A DNA stretch of 64,000 nt from CAZWSX01 sp964636985 (GTDB lineage: Bacteria; Planctomycetota; Planctomycetia; Pirellulales; Pirellulaceae), in NCBI GenBank assembly GCA_964636985.1, contig CAZWSX010000002.1, positions 248,001-312,000 on the forward strand, in the 5' to 3' direction. The notes under the pieces were generated by a model. It had not been told where the DNA came from, made no database searches, and was given only the letters and a program-made list of their open reading frames with translations. The position numbers and the translations under genes are program-made. How positions within the stretch are numbered: position 1 is the first letter of the stretch; each line of letters starts with the position of its first letter. This document shows, in pieces, positions 21,408-29,195 of this stretch.

Positions 21408-22493
21408 TTAGCTTTCGTCCGCGGGGCTGTCGCCGACCGCCACGGGCGATTTAGGGCGGCGTTTTTTCGCGGCTTGTTCGTCGGCTGTTTTGGCCGAAAG
21501 ATCGGAGGATATTTCGTCGATGCCCCCGTCGAGATCGCCCGCGCCAGAGCGCGAGTCTCGGTTGGCATCGTTGTCGTCGAGCGCACCATCTTCGCCGTCG
21601 CGCTGCGGCGATTGCCCTTCCGCCTGTAGCAGGCGCAAGAATCGAGTGGCCGTTTTGGCCAGCACTTTGTTGCGGCGCTGGACGATTCCCAGCGGTCGCA
21701 CAAACTCGGTGCCGGCCAGCGGCACCGCGATCAGCGTTCCGGCCGCGACCTCGCGGTCGACGGTCGGTTCCGGCAGAATCGAAACGCCGGAGTTGATTTC
21801 GACCGCACCTTTGATGGTTTCGGTGTTGTCGAATTCCATGGCGACTCGAACTTCGATGTTCTGAGCCGTCAGAACGCGGTCGATCTCCTGGCGGATTTCC
21901 AGGTCCTGGTCGAAGGCGATCAGATCGATCCCTTCCAGGTCCTTCATGTCGATGAGGCTCTTCTTCGCCAAGGGATGGCTTGGCGCCGCGACCAGCACCA
22001 TCCGCTCTTCACGCCACGGCGTGGCCGTGATGTTTCGCGTCGACTTGGGATAACTAACGATTCCAAGATCGACGCTGTCGTTCTCGACCAGTTCGTACAC
22101 CCGCCGCGGGTGTTGATACTGCAAGCGGACGTTTGCTTTGGGGTGCCGAGTCATGAACTCTTGCACGAAGCGGTTCATGTGGCTGAGGCCGACCGAATAG
22201 ATCGACGCGATCGCCACGCGACCGGCCACATCTTCGTGCAGCGTGCGGACCTCTTCCATCAACGCGTAGTAACGCTGGACGATCTTCCGGCATCCGTTGT
22301 AGTAAACCTCTCCCTCGGGCGTGAGCACGAAGGGGCGTTTGGTCCGATCGATCAGCTTGACGCCGAGGTGCTCTTCCAATTGATGGACGAGCTGGCTGGC
22401 TCCAGGTTGCGAGATGCCGTTTTCGTCCGCGGCGCGGGAGAAACTCCTGCGGCTAACGACGTCGCAAAAGACTTTGAGCGACTTTAAGTGCAT
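21408..22493 (-). CDS. LysR-family transcriptional regulator
   Basis: 361 residues from the ATG at 22493, supported by GGAG 9 nt upstream; an in-frame TTG at 22502 is less likely. The N-terminal winged helix-turn-helix reads LKSLKVFCDVVSRRSFSRAA...ISQPGASQLVHQLEEHLG. A periplasmic-binding-like effector domain follows (GRVAIASIYSVGLSHM...LGIVSYPKSTRN...MVLVAAPSHPLAKK). A ~55-residue polar tail after RFLRLLQAEGQ is longer than usual. It lies 152 bp upstream of gltB in the same direction. LysR proteins such as GltC control glutamate synthase in Bacillus, so a role at gltBD is plausible but inferred. CysB/CbbR-like roles are alternatives. Confidence 0.9.
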   Translation of the reverse strand: MHLKSLKVFCDVVSRRSFSRAADENGISQPGASQLVHQLEEHLGVKLIDRTKRPFVLTPEGEVYYNGCRKIVQRYYALMEEVRTLHEDVAGRVAIASIYSVGLSHMNRFVQEFMTRHPKANVRLQYQHPRRVYELVENDSVDLGIVSYPKSTRNITATPWREERMVLVAAPSHPLAKKSLIDMKDLEGIDLIAFDQDLEIRQEIDRVLTAQNIEVRVAMEFDNTETIKGAVEINSGVSILPEPTVDREVAAGTLIAVPLAGTEFVRPLGIVQRRNKVLAKTATRFLRLLQAEGQSPQRDGEDGALDDNDANRDSRSGAGDLDGGIDEISSDLSAKTADEQAAKKRRPKSPVAVGDSPADES

Positions 22494-23078
22494 CTCGTCC
22501 AACTCCGGGCGAGCTGAAATTCAATAAGTAAATCAAATAGACCGTCGCCTTTCGATAAAAGGCTGACATGTCAAGATAGTCGACAGCCGACAGGTGTCAA
22601 CGTTCGCGCGGTTTTAGGGGAATTCCTGTCGCGTCCCCAGCCACGGCTGAAGGGCGGCCCCCTACCCGAAATGCGAGGCGCCACGCCGCAATCGCCTAGT
22701 AATGGACTTTTCCTTTCCATAAATGCCATCCAATAGCCTTTTAGGGGGATTGGAAACACGCGGCAAATAACGGTCGTCCTTTGGGGATAGGTTGTCGAAT
22801 TCGCCTTTTCTGCCTCTCTTCGCCAAGTGTCTTGGGGCCGCAGTAGATAAGTTGCAGCAATGTTGCAGTTGCTTGAAAGAATGAATCGCAAACTCGTTAT
22901 GCGAGCTTAAGGCAGGCCTATCGAGTGCGAACACTCAAGGCTGATCGTTGCGGCCGAGCGAGGTCCGGTCGCCCGGGTTGTCGGACCAGTAGCAATGATT
23001 TGGTTTTGCTGCGACTTCGCACCCGGTACGCTACGGGGATTCGCTTGTTGGCTGCAAGCATTCTTCGAGGGCACGTCG
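22494..23078. other. 585-bp non-coding divergent region between the LysR gene and the paralogue array
   Basis: No convincing gene on either strand. It is visibly richer in A+T than its neighbours. It must hold promoters for both the LysR gene and the tandem array. The short direct repeat TTGCAGCAATGTTGCAG lies near 22851-22867. The first array gene has GAGG at 23066-23070, 8 nt before its ATG. No tRNA, CRISPR or transposase remnant is seen. Confidence 0.5.
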
Positions 23079-23678
23079 ATGGAACCATTGCCTCCCATTC
23101 TCCATCGAGGTGACACGGCGCCCGTTTCGGCAGGACCGCGTTGGTACGTGCCAACACCAGGGAAATTCGTTGCGTTGCTGCTGTTGAGCGCGGCCGTTCT
23201 CTATCTGTCCGACCAATACGATTGGTTTGCGTTCAACAAACAGGAGGGTTGGACCGTTCTCATTGCCGTGACCGGTGTTGTTGTGGGGTTTGTTCTGCTG
23301 GCCCTGTGGGCCGTTGGCTCGTACCTCCTTGGTCGGCGATCGGAGTTTGGATTTGGAACCCTCCTGTTGATGCTCGCCACGGCGGCATTGCCTTGCGTAT
23401 GGCTAACGCAGTCCAGGCAACAAATGTTTGGTGCGATTGAACAACGTGGCAAAGCGAAGGCTTCCTACAAGCCATTTGCACCGGCGGTCCCGCTGCGAGT
23501 GCCCTTGGGTCTGGATTCGTCTACGAAGACTCCTAGACCCGGGCCGCGCGTTGAGGCGCCGAAGCGGATCTATCCGCCGCGTGAGCCCGGCGGACCGATC
23601 GACCTGTCGAAGTACGAAGAGTCGATCGCGCCTCCTCATTCAAGCAACGAAACGGAGAAGAGCCTTCCCGAGATGTGA
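23079..23678 (+). CDS. Array paralogue 1: three-TM protein without the LRR-like domain
   Basis: 199 residues from the ATG at 23079 (GAGG 8 nt upstream). It opens with the block shared by all four array members: RWYVPTPGKFVALLLL, then LYLSDQYDWFAFNKQ and GWTVLIAVTGVVVG. There are three predicted membrane helices (about residues 30-50, 60-85 and 90-110). The other three members then carry a globular LRR-like domain. This one goes straight to a proline-rich tail with PGGPIDLSKYEES, a motif it shares with array member 4 (PGGPIDLPSYG). It is therefore either a natural short form or the product of an internal deletion. Its TGA overlaps the GTG start of the next gene. I do not recognise a function. 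Confidence 0.8.
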   Translation: MEPLPPILHRGDTAPVSAGPRWYVPTPGKFVALLLLSAAVLYLSDQYDWFAFNKQEGWTVLIAVTGVVVGFVLLALWAVGSYLLGRRSEFGFGTLLLMLATAALPCVWLTQSRQQMFGAIEQRGKAKASYKPFAPAVPLRVPLGLDSSTKTPRPGPRVEAPKRIYPPREPGGPIDLSKYEESIAPPHSSNETEKSLPEM

Positions 23679-24775
23679 GCATGGTGTCCCCGGAATCAGC
23701 GCCTCGGATCGGCCGCTCCCGTTGGTATGTGCCAACGCCAGGCAAGTTCGTTTCCTTGTTGCTCTTGAGCGTTGTGGCGCTCTATCTGTCCGACCAATAC
23801 GACTGGTTCGCGTTCAACAAGCCGAAGGGTTGGACGGTTCTCATTGCGGTGGCTGTTTTCGCTTCCGGATTGGGACTAATTGTCATTTGGTCGGTGGTGG
23901 CCTGGCTCTTTGGCCGCCGGGTTCAGTTTGGTTTGTTGCTGCTCCTGCTGATGGTCCCGACCGTGGCCGTCCCATTTGCGTGGTTAACTCGCGAGATGCA
24001 GAAGGCGAAGAATCTAGCGGACACCATTACCCAGCTTCAGCGGGCCGGAGGCCAAGTCTCCTTTAATGCTTGGCCCGCGATGAACCGCGGCAAGTCGACT
24101 CGCTCTATCGAGGCCTTCGGGGCCACGCCCTTGTGGCTGCGACAGGCTTTCGGCGACGAGTTCTTCGGCGAAGTTGGAGGAGTCGTTCTCAAAGACGGCA
24201 ACCGGCTTTCAGACGTGACTTGCTTCCGGGAAGTGCAGGCTATCTTTGCGATGCCAGGAGTTTCAATTAGCGATGGAGATCTGGACGCGATTGTCGACCT
24301 GCCGCATCTTGAAGAGATCAACTTCTTCGACACGAAGATTAGCGACGAAGGTCTCAAAAAACTCTCGAAAATCGGCTCGTTGAAGAACGTTTTTATTGTG
24401 AGATCGAAAGCAACGACGCAGGGGCGTGTCGATTTCGAGAAGGCGTTCGCGGGGAGGTGCCATATCGGCGTGAACCATCGCTTGGGGTTGGGGCGTTTCC
24501 GGGAAGAGAAGGAAGCGGACTCCCCGCCGAAATACGACAGCCCGCGTACGCTCGAATTTCGCGGGGCCCCGATTTCACGCGCACTTCAGGAGGAGCGAGA
24601 CCAATTTGAGCATGACAGGAAAAAGATGCGACGGAATATCGACGAACTGCCTAAGAGCTTACAGCCTCCTCTCGTTGAACCGCTGATTGTGCCGGACGGG
24701 ATCGCTCCTGACGGCTTCGCGCCGGAACGGCCCGAGCGAAGCACCTTGGAAGACTTCCTGGAGATTCGACCGTGA
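23675..24775 (+). CDS. Array paralogue 2: three-TM protein with LRR-like domain
   Basis: 366 residues from a GTG at 23675 that overlaps the previous stop by 4 nt (GTGA); an ATG two codons later is an alternative. The shared block RWYVPTPGKFVSLLLL...LSDQYDWFAFNKPKGW and three membrane helices come first. Then comes WLRQAFGDEFFGEVGGVVL, a lead-in seen in planctomycete LRR proteins, and LRR-like repeats (LPHLEEINFFDTKISDEGLKKL, IGSLKNVFIV). The tail is charged and then proline-rich. The membrane half is almost identical in DNA to array member 3, while the C-terminal half has diverged. Likely membrane-anchored with a soluble protein-interaction domain; function unknown. Confidence 0.85.
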   Translation: MSMVSPESAPRIGRSRWYVPTPGKFVSLLLLSVVALYLSDQYDWFAFNKPKGWTVLIAVAVFASGLGLIVIWSVVAWLFGRRVQFGLLLLLLMVPTVAVPFAWLTREMQKAKNLADTITQLQRAGGQVSFNAWPAMNRGKSTRSIEAFGATPLWLRQAFGDEFFGEVGGVVLKDGNRLSDVTCFREVQAIFAMPGVSISDGDLDAIVDLPHLEEINFFDTKISDEGLKKLSKIGSLKNVFIVRSKATTQGRVDFEKAFAGRCHIGVNHRLGLGRFREEKEADSPPKYDSPRTLEFRGAPISRALQEERDQFEHDRKKMRRNIDELPKSLQPPLVEPLIVPDGIAPDGFAPERPERSTLEDFLEIRP

Positions 24776-25710
24776 CATCTCCCGGCGAAAACGTGAGCCC
24801 AACCGCCGCTCCGACCAGGAACGTCCGTTGGTACATGCCAACGCCAGGGAAGTTCGTTGCCTTGCTGCTTTTGTACGTTGCGACCCTCTATCTGTCGGAT
24901 CAGTACGATTGGTTCGCGTTCAACAGGCAAAAGGGTTGGACGGTTCTCATTGCGGTGGCTGTTGCCGCATCGGGCTTGGGACTGATTGTCGTTTGGTCCG
25001 CGATCGCCTGGCTCTTTGGCCGCCGGGTTCAGTTTGGTTTGTTACTGCTGCTGTTGATGGTCCCGACCGTCGCCGCGCCACTTGGATGGTTGACGCGGGA
25101 GATGCAGCAAGCCACACAGGTTGCCGAAGCAATTGCGCAAGTTGAGCGCGGAGGAGGTGTTGCTCCCCTCGAACCCAACCAATGGGATGACTCTCTTCCC
25201 AGCTGGTTGCAGAACTTGTTCGGCAATGAGTTCTTTGGAGAGGTGCACAAAGTCCATCTTAGACGTGACAATCAGCTTTCCGACGCAAAGGCATTTCGTC
25301 AAATCCGTGAGTTGGATGTTATGAGTGCGATTGTCGTTGAAGATGGCGATCTCGATTGGCTGGCCAGCCTTCCACAGCTTGAATCGCTAACTCTTATCGA
25401 TTCCCAAATCACCGACCATGGACTAAAGAAACTCCAAAAGGTTTCGACGCTCAAAAAAGTGGATATCTTTCGATCTAAAGCGACTCGATGGGGCATCAAC
25501 GACCTCGAACAAGCTCTCGCGGGAAAGTGCAGAGTTCTCGTTGCAGGCCTGCCCGACGATAGCCGTTTCCTCGAGTACATCGGGCCAAGCCGCCCTATCG
25601 AACAAGTGCAAAGTCGCCCTGAGGACAAGCATTCCGAGGACTCGCCACCACCTCCACCACCGCCCGTCGGCAAAGGGATCTGGCCCTATACCCAAAAGGA
25701 CAGCCCATGA
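24772..25710 (+). CDS. Array paralogue 3: three-TM protein with LRR-like domain
   Basis: 312 residues from a GTG at 24772, again overlapping the preceding stop by 4 nt. Shared leader RWYMPTPGKFVALLLL and LSDQYDWFAFNRQKGW, three membrane helices, then WLQNLFGNEFFGEVHKVHL. LRR-like strands follow (LPQLESLTLIDSQITDHGLKKLQKV, STLKKVDIF). The tail is a run of prolines ending GKGIWPYTQKDSP. The DNA encoding this last peptide reappears at the end of member 4 in a different frame, which shows how the copies arose. Function unknown. Confidence 0.85.
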   Translation: MTSPGENVSPTAAPTRNVRWYMPTPGKFVALLLLYVATLYLSDQYDWFAFNRQKGWTVLIAVAVAASGLGLIVVWSAIAWLFGRRVQFGLLLLLLMVPTVAAPLGWLTREMQQATQVAEAIAQVERGGGVAPLEPNQWDDSLPSWLQNLFGNEFFGEVHKVHLRRDNQLSDAKAFRQIRELDVMSAIVVEDGDLDWLASLPQLESLTLIDSQITDHGLKKLQKVSTLKKVDIFRSKATRWGINDLEQALAGKCRVLVAGLPDDSRFLEYIGPSRPIEQVQSRPEDKHSEDSPPPPPPPVGKGIWPYTQKDSP

Positions 25711-26879
25711 CCTCGACACACGAAGCAACGCGGATCAGCAAGCCTCGTTGGTACATGCCAACGCCGGGGAAGTTCGTGGCCTTGCTGCTGTTGAGCGTCG
25801 TGATCCTCTACCTGTCGGATCAGTACGACTGGTTCGCGTTCAACAAACAGAAGGGGTGGACAGTATTGATTGCCATTGCCTTCGTGGCTGCGGGTTTGAT
25901 GTTCCTTGCTGCCTGGGCGGCAGTTGCGTATCTCGTAGGGCGAAAAGCGCAGGTTGGATTGGCGACCCTGCTGTTCACGATCGGCGTGATTGCCCTGCCA
26001 TTAGCTTGGTTGGCTCGCGAAGTTCAGCAGGCCCGGCAATTGTCGGATGATGTCAAGCGACTGGAGCAAGCGGGGGGAAAGGTAGAGTTCGCCTACTACA
26101 GCCTTAAAACAAGAAACAACGTGTGTTCGTACGGGACCACGCCTGCTTGGCTGAGAAAAGTGCTGGGCGACGAATTCTTTGGAGAGGATTGCGCAGTTAC
26201 TTTCGATGGCCCTGTCGATTTCGCGATCTTGCGCGAATTCAAGCAGCTGCGCGAGGTGATTACAAAAGACAAAACGGTCAAGGATGAAGACCTTGCCGAG
26301 CTTTCGAATCTGTCGCAACTGGAATCGATCTATATCAGCAGTTCCGAAATCACTGACACGGCGCTGCCGAAATTGCTGAAGATGCCCGTGCTTAAGTTCA
26401 TCCTTATTGGCGAGTCGCACATTACGGACCGTGGTCGAGAGACGTTCGAAAAGAACTTCGCCGGGCAGTGCCTCATTCTGCCTAGCTTTATCGCCTTGCA
26501 ACGCAAACTTGAAGCGATGACTCAAGAGCTCGACGCGATGATTTCGCGAAATACCGAACGACTTCGAGAGCTTGAAGCGCTTAGTTCTCAGGAGACTGAT
26601 CTCAAATCGCGCTTCGACGACCCTTATTCGCTGGAATATCGGTTGCCCCCCATTCCCGGAGGACTTCTCGAGAAGCTGAAGCCGCCGCCCTCGAAACGTT
26701 TTCCCGGCGGACCGATCGACCTGCCCAGCTATGGGTTGCCCGAGGCCAAGCCGGCCGAGGCGCCGATGCCAAATACCGACGCCATTTCCGATGGTGCACC
26801 CCCGCCGCCCCGTCCGTTGGCAAAGGAATCTGGCCCTATGCCAAGAACGACAATCCATGACCTCAACGTGCCAGGTTAA
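25707..26879 (+). CDS. Array paralogue 4: three-TM protein with LRR-like domain and frameshifted tail
   Basis: 390 residues from the ATG at 25707, which overlaps the previous stop (ATGA). Leader RWYMPTPGKFVALLLL and LSDQYDWFAFNKQKGW, three membrane helices, WLRKVLGDEFFGED, and LRR-like repeats (LSQLESIYISSSEITDTALPKLLKM). A predicted helical/coiled stretch around residues 268-300 (LEAMTQELDAMISRNTERL) is absent from its siblings. The tail has PGGPIDLPSYG. The last ~20 codons are read in a frame shifted from member 3, past an ancestral stop at 26858-26860. The stop overlaps the convergent radical SAM gene by 4 nt. Confidence 0.85.
   Translation: MTSTHEATRISKPRWYMPTPGKFVALLLLSVVILYLSDQYDWFAFNKQKGWTVLIAIAFVAAGLMFLAAWAAVAYLVGRKAQVGLATLLFTIGVIALPLAWLAREVQQARQLSDDVKRLEQAGGKVEFAYYSLKTRNNVCSYGTTPAWLRKVLGDEFFGEDCAVTFDGPVDFAILREFKQLREVITKDKTVKDEDLAELSNLSQLESIYISSSEITDTALPKLLKMPVLKFILIGESHITDRGRETFEKNFAGQCLILPSFIALQRKLEAMTQELDAMISRNTERLRELEALSSQETDLKSRFDDPYSLEYRLPPIPGGLLEKLKPPPSKRFPGGPIDLPSYGLPEAKPAEAPMPNTDAISDGAPPPPRPLAKESGPMPRTTIHDLNVPG
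26819..26868 (+). repeat. Remnant of a paralogue-array gene junction
   Basis: The stretch GGCAAAGGAATCTGGCCC...AATCCATGACCTCAAC matches the member 3/4 junction (GGCAAAGGGATCTGGCCC...AGCCCATGACCTCGAC, ending at 25717). In the member 3 frame it would encode GKGIWPYAKNDNP and a stop at 26858-26860, overlapping an ATG at 26857 for a further copy. That fifth copy is gone after about 12 nt, and member 4 now reads through in another frame. Confidence 0.75.
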
Positions 26880-28558
26880 GTCGCCCTTGCAGCGCTCTGG
26901 TTGTCGATTGCTCTTAACCCGGGGCGGCGCTCGCGTTGCTCGCTCTGCCCCGGGCTTTGGTGGATTTGCCCCGTTGGGGCGACCGACTCGGGCTCTTTGC
27001 TGTGCACTACCTTGAGCGTCACCGGCGTCAGATTCGGCAGCATGTTCGGCGCAGTCGCTTCGTGCTTGGTCACCCGCATCGATTCCTCCTCTGCCTCTTG
27101 AGGCGCCCCCCAGAACTCTTGCAGCGTTGGTCCAGTTGCCGTGCGGCGGTCTAAGAACAACCAGTGGCGGATCTCGTGAAACCAGACTCGCCGGCCCATG
27201 CGCGTGTACCAGCGCATGGCGTGGCGCAGTTTTCGATCAGGATGAAACAGCACCCGCCACAGCGCCTTGGGGCGCAATTGAACCAGTGCTTCGATCAGCT
27301 TGACCCACAGGAAGACGCGCCATGGCGGCATGTGCTTGGTGGCGAGGACCTGGTGCTTGTAATCCCAGCGGCTCTGGTCGGTTTGGATCACCTGCCGGTC
27401 TTTGGCGATCGTGAAGTAAGGTGTCCACCGATGCGGCGTCACGTAGAGGGCCTGGATTTGGTCGGGGTCGTACGAGAGCAACTGCCGCAGGCCGCGCCAA
27501 TAGTCGCTGTCGGTTTCTTCTTCGAAGCCTGCCACCCAGGTCGCCATCGAGAGGATGCCGTGCTGCCGCAAAAGGCGAATCGCCTCGCGGTCTTCTTTGG
27601 TTGTTCCCCCTTTGCGGATCAGCTTGAGCGTCTCCTCGTCGGTGTTCTCCATCCCAAGTAAGAATCGCTCGAAGCCCGCCTTTTTGTAGAGCGGCAAGAT
27701 ATCGGCATCGCGGACGATGTCTCCGGCGCGTGTGGAACCGACAAGCGTCAGTTCGACGTTCTCGGCAATCAGGGCTTCGAGGAACTCCTTCCACGCTTTG
27801 CGGCCGGCCGAGGGATTCTCGTCGGCGAAGTTGATCAACTCGACGCCGTGCTCCCGGTGTAGCCAGGCGATCTCCGCCGCCAGCTTTTTCGGGTCGCGGT
27901 GCCGCCAGCGAGTCCAAAAGCCACGCTGCCCGCAGTAGTTGCATAGATGCGGACAACCGCGCGAGAACTGGATCACGACGGCCCGCTTGCCGCCCCAATA
28001 GCTGTACCGCTTCAAATCGACCAGTTCCCAGCCGACACGGTAAGCATCGAGATCGCGGATCACCGGTGCGGAGATCGTCGCATACGGAAGGCCATTGCGG
28101 CGAAAGGCAATGCCCGCTACTTGTTCGAGCTTGCTTTCGGTTTCGATCGCGCGAACCAACTGGCGAATCGTCTCTTCCCCTTCCCCTCGCACGACCACAT
28201 CGATTTGCCGTTCCTGCGCGAGGACCTCGCGCCAGTGGTACGTAGGAAAGACGCCGCCGTAGACAATGCGGCAGTCAGGTAAGCGAGCGCGGACCAAGCG
28301 CGACAATCGGCAAACGACGGGGTGGCCCGACGTCGAACCGGAATGGCCGAACATCACGATGTCGGGCGCGGCTCGCTCGACTTCGGCCAGGATCGCCTTG
28401 TCCGACATGGGGCCGAACTCGCCATCGATCAACTGGACGTGATGCCCGGCGTCGATCAGCGAACCGCCAATCGACAACAGCCCCAGCGGCGGCAATTGCT
28501 CGCGCGGGATGCGGCTGCCGATGGCCGGATGAGGCGGGTTGATGATGAGAACGCGCAT
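26876..28558 (-). CDS. BchE-like B12-binding-domain radical SAM protein
   Basis: 560 residues from the ATG at 28558. The N-terminal ~140 residues form a cobalamin-binding-type Rossmann domain (MRVLIINPPHPA, IVMFGHSGSTSGHP, RIVYGGVFPTYHW, VVVRGEGEET). The radical SAM centre is C202-x3-C206-x2-C209 in SRGCPHLCNYCGQRGFWTRW. The following stretches (FADENPSAGRKAWKEFLEALI, LVGSTRAGDIVRDADILPLY, FLLGMENTDEETL, SYDPDQIQALYVTPHRWTPYF) are those of BchE, the anaerobic Mg-protoporphyrin IX monomethyl ester cyclase. No other bacteriochlorophyll gene is in the window. The protein may act on another porphyrin or cobalamin-type substrate. The C-terminal ~60 residues are low-complexity and atypical. Substrate unproven. 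Confidence 0.85.
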   Translation of the reverse strand: MRVLIINPPHPAIGSRIPREQLPPLGLLSIGGSLIDAGHHVQLIDGEFGPMSDKAILAEVERAAPDIVMFGHSGSTSGHPVVCRLSRLVRARLPDCRIVYGGVFPTYHWREVLAQERQIDVVVRGEGEETIRQLVRAIETESKLEQVAGIAFRRNGLPYATISAPVIRDLDAYRVGWELVDLKRYSYWGGKRAVVIQFSRGCPHLCNYCGQRGFWTRWRHRDPKKLAAEIAWLHREHGVELINFADENPSAGRKAWKEFLEALIAENVELTLVGSTRAGDIVRDADILPLYKKAGFERFLLGMENTDEETLKLIRKGGTTKEDREAIRLLRQHGILSMATWVAGFEEETDSDYWRGLRQLLSYDPDQIQALYVTPHRWTPYFTIAKDRQVIQTDQSRWDYKHQVLATKHMPPWRVFLWVKLIEALVQLRPKALWRVLFHPDRKLRHAMRWYTRMGRRVWFHEIRHWLFLDRRTATGPTLQEFWGAPQEAEEESMRVTKHEATAPNMLPNLTPVTLKVVHSKEPESVAPTGQIHQSPGQSEQRERRPGLRAIDNQSAARAT

Positions 28559-28862
28559 CGCAGTTGCCCCTGTAGACGAGAAGATAAGAGGGCTAACCCC
28601 AAAACCTACCGCGAGCCGCGGGCGAAAGTTTCAAAATCCGCCAGGCACATCGCGACCCGAATTTCAACGCGTTTTTCTGTGTCTGTTGACGGCAAAACGT
28701 CTTCTCAAATGGCGGGGATTGTCCGTTTTCTGCTAGCGATCGCGGGCCAGTCTTGGTAAAGATAGAAGTCCCTCCGCTGCCCGTTCGGGCCTGTTGTCCA
28801 TTCGATCCGATTCGCAATGGGCACGTCCCGCCCGCCTTGTCCTGCCATTGTCGAGAGTTTTC
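28559..28862. other. 304-bp divergent intergenic region
   Basis: It separates the divergent radical SAM and DUF997/symporter genes and must contain both promoters. GAGAG lies 5 nt before the DUF997 ATG. No gene, tRNA or family A/B repeat is visible. A TTGACG hexamer occurs near 28687, but no convincing -10 partner is seen. Confidence 0.4.
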
Positions 28863-29195
28863 ATGAGTCGTTCGCACGAGGACGATCCTCTGCTGGTGAG
28901 CGCCCGCCGCGAGGCGATTGCGACGCTGATCCTTTGGGCGTCGGCCCTCACTTACACCGTCGGCTACTACGCTACCCATGCGTTCCCCAAACCCGATGCG
29001 GACGGCAAGTTGCCGATGCCGGAGTTGATTTGGGGGATTCCATCGTGGGTGGTTTGGGGAGTGCTGGCTCCCTGGACCGTTTGCACGGTGATCACGCTGG
29101 TGATGACCAACGTTTTCATGACCGACGGCGACCTTGGTCCGGACGCCGACGAAGGGGTCGATGACGCGGAGAAACTGCTGCGAGGTGAGCGATGA
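28863..29195 (+). CDS. DUF997 (YhdT-like) small membrane protein, symporter partner
   Basis: 110 residues from the ATG at 28863. Two membrane helices (AIATLILWASALTYTVGYY and IPSWVVWGVLAPWTVCTVITLV) and a short acidic tail match YhdT/DUF997 proteins, which are encoded next to PanF-type sodium:solute symporters. The stop overlaps the ATG of the symporter gene by 4 nt, indicating translational coupling. Its role is unknown; a small symporter subunit is the usual assumption. Confidence 0.82.
   Translation: MSRSHEDDPLLVSARREAIATLILWASALTYTVGYYATHAFPKPDADGKLPMPELIWGIPSWVVWGVLAPWTVCTVITLVMTNVFMTDGDLGPDADEGVDDAEKLLRGER

Noticed and set aside
22571..22934. Small minus-strand frames in the LysR upstream gap
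   Set aside because: No ribosome-binding site, no hydrophobic or domain pattern; treated as non-coding.
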